A stretch of DNA of 64,000 nt from Psychrobacillus sp. OK032 (GTDB taxonomy: Bacteria > Bacillota > Bacilli > Bacillales_A > Planococcaceae). Shown here in pieces: positions 25,561-34,143 of this stretch; the stretch's first letter is position 1; every line of letters begins with the position of its first letter. The notes under the pieces are model-generated. The model was not told where the DNA came from and made no database searches. It was given only the letters and a program-made list of their open reading frames with translations. The DNA lies in NCBI RefSeq assembly GCF_900111345.1, contig NZ_FOGY01000006.1:124001-188000 (forward strand), given 5' to 3'. A program made the translations under genes and the position numbers.

Positions 25561-26601
25561 ATGAAGAAAAGTTGGTTTGGAATTAGCCTATTTTTAGTAG
25601 TTGCTCTATTATTATCAGCATGCTCAGAAGGAACAGCTGGAGCTAAAGATGCAAAAGTGGATGACGTTATTAAAATTGCTTGGTACCCAAATGAATCTGG
25701 GACAGATATGAAATCGTCACGTGATGAAATCGGTCGAGTAATTGAAGAAGCAACAGGCAAAACAGTAGAACACCAATTAACAACAGATTATGCGATTGCT
25801 ATTGAAACATTGATCAATAATAATGCGGATCTTGCTTTTATGGGAGCACAAGGATATATCGAGGCGAAAAATGGAAATGATTCGATTCAACCTTTAGTTG
25901 TACCTACTGGTAAATCAGGCACATTAGATGATGCACTATACCATAGCTGGTTAGCGGTAAATGTAGATGCACAAGATGACTTTAAAGTTGATGGAGAATT
26001 TTCATTAGATACATTAGAACAAAAAAGTATGTCATTCGTTTCGAATAGTTCAACATCAGGATTTGTCGTTCCAACTTCATCGATTATCGGATATTATGCA
26101 GAAAAATCAGGCTTTGAAGATTTAGTTGCAGAAGATCTAATGGAAGGCGGACCGCTTTTCTCACAAGTATTATTCGGAAATTCACACCAAGGTTCGGCGG
26201 TTAACTTACTAAGCAACAACTCAGAGGTAGCGGCTTTCTGTGACACTTGCGTAGGAAACTATGTAGAAGTTATTGAAGGAGAAGATAATAAAGTAGGATC
26301 TGTTTACAAAGTAAAAGACGATGCAGCGGAACCTTTCAACACAGTAACTGGAAAAGAATTTATCTTAATGTCAGTGACACCAGTATTAAACGCACCATTC
26401 GCAGCAAATTTAGAAGCACTAGGTCAAGAAGATTATGATAAATTAAAAGAATTATTCTCTTCTGATGAAATTGCAAACAATGAAAAAATCTTTGTACCAA
26501 AAGATTCTGGAAAACCAGGATTATTTTTCAAAACAGAAAATGAGAGATTCGCAGAAGTGGAAGATGCATGGTTCGATCCAATACGTGAGCTTTCCAAATA
26601 A
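25561..26601 (+). CDS. phnD: Phosphonate ABC transporter substrate-binding lipoprotein PhnD
   Basis: Extracellular binding lipoprotein, 346 residues. The signal peptide ends in the lipobox LLSAC. The mature part has the PhnD-type opening IKIAWYPNESGTDMKSSRDE and the binding-cleft segments STSGFVVPTS and AFCDTC. The 125-base gap before it after the PHP gene may hold a second promoter, although I see no clear one. A hairpin follows the stop codon, after which phnC, phnE1 and phnE2 complete the importer. Confidence 0.93.
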   Translation: MKKSWFGISLFLVVALLLSACSEGTAGAKDAKVDDVIKIAWYPNESGTDMKSSRDEIGRVIEEATGKTVEHQLTTDYAIAIETLINNNADLAFMGAQGYIEAKNGNDSIQPLVVPTGKSGTLDDALYHSWLAVNVDAQDDFKVDGEFSLDTLEQKSMSFVSNSSTSGFVVPTSSIIGYYAEKSGFEDLVAEDLMEGGPLFSQVLFGNSHQGSAVNLLSNNSEVAAFCDTCVGNYVEVIEGEDNKVGSVYKVKDDAAEPFNTVTGKEFILMSVTPVLNAPFAANLEALGQEDYDKLKELFSSDEIANNEKIFVPKDSGKPGLFFKTENERFAEVEDAWFDPIRELSK

Positions 26602-26623
26602 TTAAACGATACTTTTGAACAAA

Positions 26624-26655
26624 TAGAGCATGCATGTATTAACGTGCATGCTCTA
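26624..26655 (+). terminator. Intercistronic hairpin between phnD and phnC
   Basis: A perfect 11-bp stem (26624-26634 with 26645-26655) and a ten-base loop with no T-run. It stands 22 bases after phnD and is better read as an RNA-stabilising or partial-termination hairpin that lets the binding protein outnumber the membrane parts. Confidence 0.7.
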
Positions 26656-26678
26656 ATTTACAAAAAGGAGGTAAAAGC

Positions 26679-27452
26679 GTGACATTAGTTGAAGTGAGAA
26701 ACCTAGGTAAATCTTATAATGCACAAACGAGAGTATTAAAGGATGTTAGTTTTGATGTTGAAGCTGGAGAATTTGTTTCGATTATCGGTCTATCTGGAGC
26801 AGGAAAATCGACACTTTTACGATGCATCAATCGAATGGTTGAAATCGATGAAGGAAAAGTCATTTTTGACGGTCACGATGTGGGTAGTTTGAACAAAAAA
26901 GAATTACGTAAAATGCGCACAAATATCGGAATGATTTTCCAACACTATAACCTCGTGCCACGATTATCCGTTATTGAAAATGTTTTACATGGTCGTTTAG
27001 GATATAAAACAACGCTACAAGGTGTATTTAACCGATTTACGGAGCTCGAAAAAGAGCAAGCATTTTATCTATTAGAAAAGTTAGGTATTGCAGATCATGC
27101 GTATAAAAGATGCGATCAGTTGAGTGGAGGACAACAGCAACGAGTTGGTATTGCTCGTTCTCTAATTCAAGAACCAAAAGTGGTGCTCTGTGATGAACCA
27201 ATCGCTTCACTAGATCCAAATTCTTCTGAAGTCATTATGGACTACTTAAAATCGATTACGAAGGAACTAAATATTGCGTGTATCGTAAATCTCCATCAAG
27301 TGGAAATCGCATGTAGTTATTCCGATCGAATTATTGGCTTAAGTAAAGGCAACGTCGTATTTGACGGTCCGAGCTTTATGCTTACTTCTGCTCATACAGA
27401 TGAAATTTATGGGACAAAAACGGTAGAGGCTAGAAAGCTAGTCTCTGTGTAA
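26679..27452 (+). CDS. phnC: Phosphonate ABC transporter ATP-binding protein PhnC
   Basis: ATPase of the phosphonate importer, 257 residues. Walker A GLSGAGKSTLLRC, Q-loop FQHYNLVPRLSVIENVLHG (a PhnC mark), signature LSGGQQQRVGIARS and Walker B VVLCDEPIASLDP. The start is GTG with AAGGAGG eight bases upstream. Confidence 0.95.
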   Translation: MTLVEVRNLGKSYNAQTRVLKDVSFDVEAGEFVSIIGLSGAGKSTLLRCINRMVEIDEGKVIFDGHDVGSLNKKELRKMRTNIGMIFQHYNLVPRLSVIENVLHGRLGYKTTLQGVFNRFTELEKEQAFYLLEKLGIADHAYKRCDQLSGGQQQRVGIARSLIQEPKVVLCDEPIASLDPNSSEVIMDYLKSITKELNIACIVNLHQVEIACSYSDRIIGLSKGNVVFDGPSFMLTSAHTDEIYGTKTVEARKLVSV

Positions 27453-27465
27453 GGGGCAACTAAAC

Positions 27466-28254
27466 GTGAATGAAAAAGCAATGCGGAGCCAGCGAAAATG
27501 GCAAACAATTATTTGGGTAGCGATTATTATCGTATTTACGTATTTAGCATCTGACATTACAAATTTTAACATCATACATGGGATTGCAACTTTACCCAAT
27601 GCCATTACATGGATATTTTCCAATTTGTATATAACACCGGAAACGCTGGAAAGATTGCCGAAGATATTAGAGAAATTAGCCGAGACAATTCTTATGTCTA
27701 TTGCAGCAACAACAACAGCAACAGTCTTTTCGTTGTTCTTAGGGTTAATGGGCTCTAAAACGACTGGTACTAGTAGTGTACTAGGCGTATTCGCACGACT
27801 AGTTGCTTCTGTTGCACGAAATATTCCTGTAGTTGCGTGGGCATTAATACTCCTTCTATCTTTTGGCCAGAATTCGATGACAGGATATTTAGCATTATTT
27901 GTAGGGTCATTAGGCTTTCTAACGAGAGCATTTATTGAAACGATAGATGAAGCAAGTCATAGTGCGGTAGAGGCGCTCCGAGCTACAGGTTCTACTTATT
28001 TTCAGATTGTCTTCAAAGCGGTTATTCCTCAATGTCTACCTCAAATGATCAGTTGGATTTTGTTTATGATTGAAACGAATATCCGAAGCGCCACACTAGT
28101 TGGCATTTTAACAGGAACGGGGATTGGATATTCCTTTGACTTGTATTATAAGACGCTTAACTATAATGCAGTAGCACTAGTTACTTTCGCTATCGTCATC
28201 TCCGTAATTATTATTGAACTTATGTCAAACAGAATACGGAAGGTGATTTTATAA
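27466..28254 (+). CDS. phnE: Phosphonate ABC transporter permease PhnE (first)
   Basis: Membrane permease of 262 residues with about six helices. It carries the coupling segment EALRATGSTYFQIVFKAVIPQ that contacts the ATPase. GTG start with AGGGGC upstream. Its stop overlaps the second permease start (TAATG). Confidence 0.93.
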   Translation: MNEKAMRSQRKWQTIIWVAIIIVFTYLASDITNFNIIHGIATLPNAITWIFSNLYITPETLERLPKILEKLAETILMSIAATTTATVFSLFLGLMGSKTTGTSSVLGVFARLVASVARNIPVVAWALILLLSFGQNSMTGYLALFVGSLGFLTRAFIETIDEASHSAVEALRATGSTYFQIVFKAVIPQCLPQMISWILFMIETNIRSATLVGILTGTGIGYSFDLYYKTLNYNAVALVTFAIVISVIIIELMSNRIRKVIL

Positions 28255-29105
28255 TGGAGGCCACTACATCCTTCGTAAAACGGAGAGCAAATGGTCAAAT
28301 TTCGATTAAATCAGGCAATAAAGTAGAGCAAGTCATGACTGGAACAATCGTTAGTTTATCACTTCTTACAATACTAGCTTTTTTCTTTTTCAATTATGCA
28401 GGACTAGAGTTATCAAAGGCTATCCCTGAAACAGCTTATAATTTAAAAGTAATGTTCTTGGAGCCGGCTTTAAGTCATTTCACTTGGAGTGAAGCCATTT
28501 ATCAAGTAGGGATTACACTTGGATTAGCTTTCCTAGCGACAATTCTTGGTGCAGTAATCGCATTTTTTCTAGCGCTAATGGCTGCGATCAATCTATCCAA
28601 TCCATGGGTGTCCAAGGCGGTACGAATTATCGTAGCTTTTATTCGTGCGGTACCGACTGTTTTATGGGTTCTAATCTTCGCGATTGCTGCAGGATTAGGA
28701 AGCGAAGCAGCTGTACTAGGGATGCTATTTCACTCTATTGCCTACTTAGTCAAAGCATTTTCAGAGGCATTTGAGGAAGTCGATAAAGGCATTTTAGAAG
28801 CATTGACGGCAACTGGAGCTAATTGGTGGCATATTGTCACACATGCTGTTTTACCATCTACTTTTACTTATTTGTTGTCTTGGACATTCCTAAGGTTCGA
28901 GATTAACTTCTCCGTAGCTGTCGCAATGGGAGCAGCAGCTGGAGCTGGAGGAATTGGTTTTGAACTGTTCATGGCATCCGGATTCTATTTTGATATGCGT
29001 GAAGTTGGTTTAATCACCTATATGATTCTATTGCTAGCAGTTGTGTTGGAAATTATGTCAACTCAATTGAAAAAACGCTATTTTCCAGCAAAAGCTATTA
29101 GATAA
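28254..29105 (+). CDS. phnE: Phosphonate ABC transporter permease PhnE (second)
   Basis: Second permease, 283 residues, pairing with the first as a heterodimer. The coupling segment is EALTATGANWWHIVTHAVLP. It is longer than the first permease by an N-terminal extension of about 35 residues before the first helix. Last gene of the phn operon, followed at once by a strong terminator. Confidence 0.93.
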   Translation: MEATTSFVKRRANGQISIKSGNKVEQVMTGTIVSLSLLTILAFFFFNYAGLELSKAIPETAYNLKVMFLEPALSHFTWSEAIYQVGITLGLAFLATILGAVIAFFLALMAAINLSNPWVSKAVRIIVAFIRAVPTVLWVLIFAIAAGLGSEAAVLGMLFHSIAYLVKAFSEAFEEVDKGILEALTATGANWWHIVTHAVLPSTFTYLLSWTFLRFEINFSVAVAMGAAAGAGGIGFELFMASGFYFDMREVGLITYMILLLAVVLEIMSTQLKKRYFPAKAIR

Positions 29106-29110
29106 TAAGA

Positions 29111-29143
29111 AAAAGGGCTTTCCGACTAACGGAAAGCCCTTTT
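29111..29143. terminator. Terminator of the phn operon (bidirectional)
   Basis: A perfect 14-bp stem (29111-29124 with 29130-29143) with a five-base loop; the arms themselves end in T-rich tracts on both strands. It can also serve the convergent Dph6-like gene. Confidence 0.92.
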
Positions 29144-29202
29144 GAAAATTTAAATGTAATCATTTTCTTATTTAAGGGAGGATTATTTGGATAAATAATC
29201 CT

Positions 29203-29298
29203 AAGCGAGACAAAAGAGCAGCTGAACGCGACAAAACCACTCGTGAACGCGACAAACTGACCGCCCAACACGACAAACGCTTCCTCGAACACGACCAA
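29203..29298. repeat. Array C: five units, exact 21-bp period, core GAACGCGACAAA
   Basis: Units AAGCGAGACAAA, GAACGCGACAAA, GAACGCGACAAA, CAACACGACAAA and GAACACGACCAA start at 29203, 29224, 29245, 29266 and 29287. The nine-base spacers are unrelated. The core is the reverse complement of array B. The array lies between the phn terminator and the end of the Dph6-like gene, so arrays B and C bracket phnG-phnE2 in opposite orientation. Confidence 0.92.
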
Positions 29299-29306
29299 CC
29301 AACAGA

Positions 29307-29966
29307 CTACTCTGCAAGCGTCACAGGAGTAAACATATAATTACCATTCTCCACAGGATCCCCAATCATAATCGGAATGCGCGAAGAAAAAATTGGTCCA
29401 TCCACTACAACAGTGTGAAACTCACCGTTTTCTCCACAAGCATCGATGCCTGCGAGTTCGAGTTCCTCTACAATCTCTCTTGTTAATATTTTCCCGGCAT
29501 ACTTAGCAGGCATCATCGTCGTATTTACAACAACGATCCAAGCTTCAAACCCTTCAGCTAGCAACTCGTCCACAACTGCTCTTCGCGACATTTGCCAAAG
29601 CGGATGTACGGCTACAATATCTGACTTAGTGCACGTCTTTTGCACCCATTCTAAATGTCCTTCTAAATCAATATCACCAAACACCCCGTGCGTAATTCCT
29701 TCTTCCCGGCAAGCATCCATTGCGCTGATAAACTGATTCTCATATGTACCCCAACTAGCTGCTTTTGTTAATATAGGCACGCCGAGTCGTTTCACTTGAG
29801 CTTGAACTACCTCTAACGGAAGCGCATGCGACTTAGAGATTTCTCCATCTTCTTCAAACATTGTCAACACCTTTTTTGGTACCATTCCTAATTGTAATGC
29901 TCGATAATAAGCCAAAGCAGAATCTTTTCCGCCACTCCATGAGGCTACAAATATTGCATTTCTCAT
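29307..29966 (-). CDS. Dph6-like ATP pyrophosphatase (diphthine-ammonia ligase family)
   Basis: An adenine nucleotide alpha-hydrolase-type protein of 219 residues. The PP-loop is ASWSGGKDSALAYY (residues 8-21). The C-terminal half has AWIVVVNTTMMP and CGENGEFHTVVVDGPIF, the conserved block of the family whose eukaryotic and archaeal members amidate diphthine on EF2. Bacteria lack diphthamide, so the substrate is unknown. ATG with a GGGGTG-type site upstream. Monocistronic and convergent with the phn operon. Confidence 0.85.
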   Translation of the reverse strand: MRNAIFVASWSGGKDSALAYYRALQLGMVPKKVLTMFEEDGEISKSHALPLEVVQAQVKRLGVPILTKAASWGTYENQFISAMDACREEGITHGVFGDIDLEGHLEWVQKTCTKSDIVAVHPLWQMSRRAVVDELLAEGFEAWIVVVNTTMMPAKYAGKILTREIVEELELAGIDACGENGEFHTVVVDGPIFSSRIPIMIGDPVENGNYMFTPVTLAE

Positions 29967-30137
29967 ACTAGAAACACCCCTTTACATATAAGTTACCTTA
30001 TTAATTATAAAGATTCTAGTTAGCAATAGTAAAACAAAATGGCAACAGGACCAAAAATTGGATAAATATTGAATGGGAAATATGGTAAAATTATACGAGT
30101 GTTTCAATATTTTAATAGATTAAGGTAGGAGAATTTT

Positions 30138-30761
30138 ATGAAAAAATTATTACTATTTACAACTTTTGTATCAGCAATGCTATTAGCAGCATGTGGTGAA
30201 GAAGCTGTAGAACCAGAAAATACAACTTCGGATGTAGAAGTAGAGCAAGATGTGAAAACGACAGAAGAATCGAAAGAAAATGCTATAGAAGAAGGGGCAT
30301 TTGGGAAAAGATCAAATCCTGTGCCAGTAGGGACAACTCAGCCGGTTGATATCGTGATTTATGACAATGAATCTAATTCATTCGCAGGGAAAGCAGATAT
30401 CACTATTACTGATGTAAAACGTGGTCAAGAAGTATTAGATTTTGTAAAAGGTCAAAATGAATTCAATGAAACTCCTCCAGAAGGATATGAATATATCATG
30501 CTAAATGTCAAAGCGACATTGAAAGAAGCAGAAACGGAAGACTATGCTTGGTTAGCTGATGGATGGGATTTTAACTTTATAGGTGAAGATGGTTCTCCTT
30601 ATGAAATGGTTTCAGTTGTTCATGAGCCGGCATACCATGGTGAAGTTTATGTTGGAGGAACTGTAGAAGGACTTATTATCAATCAAGTGAAAGTAAATGA
30701 TCCAATCAAGGTAGTTTACGAAGATGGAAATTGGGATAATGTGTTTTTCTCTACTAAGTAA
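30138..30761 (+). CDS. Secreted lipoprotein, DUF4352-like beta-sandwich domain
   Basis: Lipoprotein of 207 residues with signal peptide and lipobox MLLAACG. A low-complexity acidic linker (residues 20-55) is followed by one immunoglobulin-like domain with NPVPVGTTQPVDIVIYD, EGYEYIMLNVKATLKEAE and GGTVEGLIINQVK. The pattern fits DUF4352-type domains found in surface lipoproteins of Bacillales. The function is unknown. It is followed after 20 bases by a second lipoprotein gene. The 170 bases upstream (29967-30137) hold the promoter region, with TAAAATTAT-like A+T-rich sequence. Confidence 0.75.
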   Translation: MKKLLLFTTFVSAMLLAACGEEAVEPENTTSDVEVEQDVKTTEESKENAIEEGAFGKRSNPVPVGTTQPVDIVIYDNESNSFAGKADITITDVKRGQEVLDFVKGQNEFNETPPEGYEYIMLNVKATLKEAETEDYAWLADGWDFNFIGEDGSPYEMVSVVHEPAYHGEVYVGGTVEGLIINQVKVNDPIKVVYEDGNWDNVFFSTK

Positions 30762-30781
30762 AATAGATAGGAGATAAAGTC

Positions 30782-31402
30782 TTGAAAAAGTTATTATCAG
30801 TATTATTCGTTTTAGTTTTTATCGTATCAGCATGTGGTCAAGAAAAAACAAGCAGTGAAAAAGAGAAAGAAACAGAAACAGAAAAAAGCAATGTTGAAGA
30901 AACTGAAAGCCAATCAGTTAATGTGGATAAAGGTCTATTCAATGTGGAAGTTACGTTACCAGCAACTTTTTTTGAAGGAGAAGACATCAATCAAGTTGTG
31001 GCAAATGCGAAAGAAGAAGGCTTTGGTGAAGCAATAGCAAATGAGGACGGATCAGTCACATACAAAATGTCTAAATCTCAACATAAAGAAATGTTAGCCG
31101 AAATCAAAAAAAGCGTAATGGAAAGTGTAGAAGAAACGAAGAATAGTGAAGATTTTGCTTCTATCAAAGACATTACATACAATGACTCCATGTCAGCATT
31201 TACAATAGTTGTGGATAAAGCCGTATATGAAAATAGTTTTGATGGTTTTGCAGCTCTAGGATTAGGAATGGTGGGAGCATACTACCAACTTTTCAATGGG
31301 GTAGACGCAGAAGCATACAAAGTAGAAATCTCTATTCAAGATGAAGCCTCTGGGGAAGTATTTGACACGATCATTTATCCAGACGCACTAGAAGAGCAAT
31401 AA
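30782..31402 (+). CDS. Secreted lipoprotein of unknown function
   Basis: Lipoprotein of 206 residues, lipobox FIVSACG, then a charged KEKETETEK linker (residues 22-45) and a globular domain starting NVEVTLPATFFEGEDINQVV. I do not recognise the domain. TTG start with AGGAGATAAAG upstream. It is co-transcribed with the preceding lipoprotein and closed by a terminator. Confidence 0.75.
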   Translation: MKKLLSVLFVLVFIVSACGQEKTSSEKEKETETEKSNVEETESQSVNVDKGLFNVEVTLPATFFEGEDINQVVANAKEEGFGEAIANEDGSVTYKMSKSQHKEMLAEIKKSVMESVEETKNSEDFASIKDITYNDSMSAFTIVVDKAVYENSFDGFAALGLGMVGAYYQLFNGVDAEAYKVEISIQDEASGEVFDTIIYPDALEEQ

Positions 31403-31408
31403 TTTAGA

Positions 31409-31455
31409 AAGACTCCCACTTTGATTTCATTTAAGCGTGGGAGTCTTCTTTTTTT
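31409..31455 (+). terminator. Terminator of the lipoprotein pair
   Basis: A perfect 11-bp stem (31409-31419 with 31437-31447), 17-base loop, then CTTTTTTT. Confidence 0.88.
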
Positions 31456-31477
31456 ATGAATTTAATAGTCTAACGAA

Positions 31478-32716
31478 TTATTTATTCCGTATAGGTGGAG
31501 CAGTCTCTTCAGGTGTTAGCTCTCTGATTAATACCGGCACAGGATAGTCCAATCCTTCTCTATTTTCCAGTTTTACTGCATAAAGCGATTGAAGTGCTTG
31601 ATGGTCTTCTGGGCGGAATGTCATTGTTCCTTTTGGTGATTCGAAGCTCATACCTTCCATCGTCTCAATAAGCTTAGCAGAATCAGTATCGCCTTCTGTT
31701 TTCTTCAATGCTTCTACAATTGCTAACGCTGCACTCATACCACCGGGGGTGAAGAGATCAGGTACGTCGCCATTATGTCTCTTTTTATGTTCTTCCACAA
31801 GCCATTTATTTACTTCGTTGTCCGGCAACTCATGGTAATAAACAGTAAATCCTTCCATTCCAACAAGAGGTATCATAGTAGGTAGAGTAGCAATGTCCGC
31901 GATCCCAGTTGAAATTTTGATTCCTTTTTCTTGTACTTTCATATCCATGATCTGGTTCCAAGGCGTATTTGAGCCTGCCCAGATAACATATAAATAATCA
32001 GGTTTTTGGTCAATAATCTTTTGAATATTTGAAGTAAAGTCCGTCGCTGCTGGATCTACATATTCTTCGTGAATAATATCTCCGCCTAGTTTGATAGCTG
32101 CTTCTTTAAATGCAGCCACTCCATCTTGACCGAAGGAGTAATCAGGTGCAAGCGTTGCAATTTTAACACCTTTTTTAACAATGGCAGCAGCCCCGGCTAC
32201 AGCATCTTGAGAGGAGTTACGTGCAGTTCGGAAAATGTATTTATTGAATTCCGCTCCTGTAATACTATCTGCAGCAGCAGGTTCCACTACCATAATTTTT
32301 TCATATTCTTCGGCAAGTGGTAAAACTGCGAGTGTATCTCCAGAACTAGAAGAGCCTACAAGGAAATCCACTTCGTCATCTTCTAATAATTTAGTAGCTT
32401 TCTGAACGGCAACTTCTGCTTTAGTTTCTGTATCTTCTACGATAAATTCAATCTTGCGACCTTCGACTTCCATTTTACCTTCAGTTGCATACTCGAGCCC
32501 AAGCTCGAATCCTCGAACGCTTTGTTTTCCATAGGATTCAAGACCACCTGTTAGAGAAGCGAGAACGCCGATTTTGATAGGTTTATTATCTTGAGTTTCC
32601 ACTGTACCAGCTTCTACTTCCGTATTCTCATCATTTTCAGAGTTACAACCAGAGATGAACAGCATGAGTAAAACAAATAAACCTACGTAAATTAACTTGT
32701 TTGTAGACGTCTTCAC
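31478..32716 (-). CDS. ABC transporter substrate-binding lipoprotein, LivJ type, without its own permease genes
   Basis: A periplasmic-binding-protein type 1 fold lipoprotein of 412 residues with lipobox FISGC. It opens KPIKIGVLASLTGGLESYGK, typical of branched-chain amino acid, amide or aromatic-acid binding proteins. No permease or ATPase lies nearby; the liv genes at 53.5-58.1 kb have their own binding protein. It is the last gene of the acyl-CoA ligase, MaoC, KASIII-like operon, 12 bases after the KASIII-like gene, so it probably binds the substrate of that pathway. Confidence 0.88.
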   Translation of the reverse strand: MKTSTNKLIYVGLFVLLMLFISGCNSENDENTEVEAGTVETQDNKPIKIGVLASLTGGLESYGKQSVRGFELGLEYATEGKMEVEGRKIEFIVEDTETKAEVAVQKATKLLEDDEVDFLVGSSSSGDTLAVLPLAEEYEKIMVVEPAAADSITGAEFNKYIFRTARNSSQDAVAGAAAIVKKGVKIATLAPDYSFGQDGVAAFKEAAIKLGGDIIHEEYVDPAATDFTSNIQKIIDQKPDYLYVIWAGSNTPWNQIMDMKVQEKGIKISTGIADIATLPTMIPLVGMEGFTVYYHELPDNEVNKWLVEEHKKRHNGDVPDLFTPGGMSAALAIVEALKKTEGDTDSAKLIETMEGMSFESPKGTMTFRPEDHQALQSLYAVKLENREGLDYPVPVLIRELTPEETAPPIRNK

Positions 32717-32728
32717 TTTCTTTTCCCC

Positions 32729-33730
32729 CTAATCTCTTATTTTTCTTAATGTTGTCGCTGCCCATGTGTATCCAGTACCTGCACTAACCGCAACAACTAT
32801 ATTGCCTTTTTTAAGTTTTTTCTCTGATTCTGCTATATCCAATCCAATCAATGGATCTAGAGAAGACATATGGCCATAGTGATCGAGGTATATAGCTTTT
32901 TCCTCTGGAAGATTAAGCCCGCCTACTATTTGTTTAAACATGGACTTTTTTGTATGCAAGGGCAGTAGCATATCAATATCTTTTAAGTTGTATCCGCTTT
33001 TTTCAACGGATTCCTTTACTACCTTTATAAAATTTGATACTGAAACAGGGTCAAGTCGTTCTTTCATATCTGCTGGATCTTTCACATCGATGAAATGAAG
33101 ATTATTTTCCACTGTCTCGTGTGAAGCAGGTAGAGCAGATCCTCCAGCTGGGACTCGAATATCATCATGGAAAGAACCGTCTGTATAAATAGAAGACTCC
33201 AAAATCTCGAATTTACCATCATCTTTTGATAAAAGTGCTGCAGCACCACCGTCAGCAAAATTAAACATAAACCTCGATCTTGGATTTTCATAATCTATTA
33301 TTTGAGACTCCTTACATCCGCCAACAAGTAAAATATGATTAACCGTTTTGTCCGCATTCAACATATCTTTCGCTACTTTTAGTGCAATTGGAAAACAGGA
33401 ACTAACATTCATAATTTCAAACGCATATGCATTTTTGACACCTAATTCATATTGAATTTTAGGTGCACTTGACCAAACCCCATAATCTTTGAATGGACTT
33501 CCAAAGTAAATAATCACATCAATTGCAAGCGGGTCTATTTTTTCTAATATTGGTAACGCGGCCTTTATTGCCATATCAGAAGCATGCGTAGATGAATCTG
33601 CTACATGTTTTTCATAAAGGCCAAATTTCTCTATTATTACATGCTCAGGAATACTTGTTTTCTCTTCAAGATCTTTTGCTGTTTCAATCCCAGGAGGAAA
33701 ATAAGTGCTTGTTTGTACAATCTGTATCAT
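32729..33730 (-). CDS. 3-oxoacyl-ACP synthase III (KASIII)-like condensing enzyme
   Basis: A thiolase-fold protein of 333 residues, close in length to FabH. The nucleophile is C112 in NVSSCFPIALKVA and the first histidine is H259 in LLPLHTKKSMF. The third catalytic residue is unusual: the FabH asparagine position (YGNTSA) is YGHMSS here, giving H287 and a Cys-His-His triad. The C-terminal GNIVVAVSAGTGYTWAATTLR is normal. It may condense or cleave an acyl-CoA made by the neighbouring ligase; it is not the housekeeping FabH by context. It overlaps the MaoC gene by four bases. Confidence 0.85.
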   Translation of the reverse strand: MIQIVQTSTYFPPGIETAKDLEEKTSIPEHVIIEKFGLYEKHVADSSTHASDMAIKAALPILEKIDPLAIDVIIYFGSPFKDYGVWSSAPKIQYELGVKNAYAFEIMNVSSCFPIALKVAKDMLNADKTVNHILLVGGCKESQIIDYENPRSRFMFNFADGGAAALLSKDDGKFEILESSIYTDGSFHDDIRVPAGGSALPASHETVENNLHFIDVKDPADMKERLDPVSVSNFIKVVKESVEKSGYNLKDIDMLLPLHTKKSMFKQIVGGLNLPEEKAIYLDHYGHMSSLDPLIGLDIAESEKKLKKGNIVVAVSAGTGYTWAATTLRKIRD

Positions 33731-34143
33731 ATCTTTGCTCCTTCTTTTGGCATCATCATCTTCGCCTCGCCTGTTAATACGACCGTGTCATCTTGTTTTC
33801 GGCAAATCGTCTCAAGGTGAATGATTCCTCTCTTTTGATCAATATCTAAAATTTCAGCACTTACTGTTACCGTATCTCCAATAAATACTGGTTTTTTGAA
33901 CTTTAACGACTGCTCTAAATAAACAGATCCTTGACCAGGAAGCTCCATTCCAAGAAGCCTCGAAAGAAAGGAGGTAGTTAGTAAACCATGGGCAATCTGC
34001 TGACCAAATCTAGTGCCACCAGCAAATTCCTTGTCGACATGAACAGGATTATAATCTCCGCTTATTCCTGCGAACATGACAATATCTGTTTCCGTAACGG
34101 TTCTGCTAAAGGAGGCGGTCTGACCAACAAAAAAATTCATCAT
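33727..34143 (-). CDS. MaoC-family (R)-specific enoyl-CoA hydratase
   Basis: A hot-dog fold hydratase of 138 residues. The hydratase motif is FAGISGDYNPVHVDKEFA with catalytic Asp and His, followed by IAHGLLTTSFLSRL. It resembles PhaJ-type enzymes that hydrate trans-2-enoyl-CoA to (R)-3-hydroxyacyl-CoA. ATGA overlaps on both sides show tight coupling with the ligase upstream and the KASIII-like gene downstream. Confidence 0.9.
   Translation of the reverse strand: MMNFFVGQTASFSRTVTETDIVMFAGISGDYNPVHVDKEFAGGTRFGQQIAHGLLTTSFLSRLLGMELPGQGSVYLEQSLKFKKPVFIGDTVTVSAEILDIDQKRGIIHLETICRKQDDTVVLTGEAKMMMPKEGAKI

Noticed and set aside
5108-29298. The three 21-bp-period arrays as CRISPR
   Set aside because: Cores are only 11-12 bases and spacers 9-10 bases, far below CRISPR sizes, and no cas genes are present.
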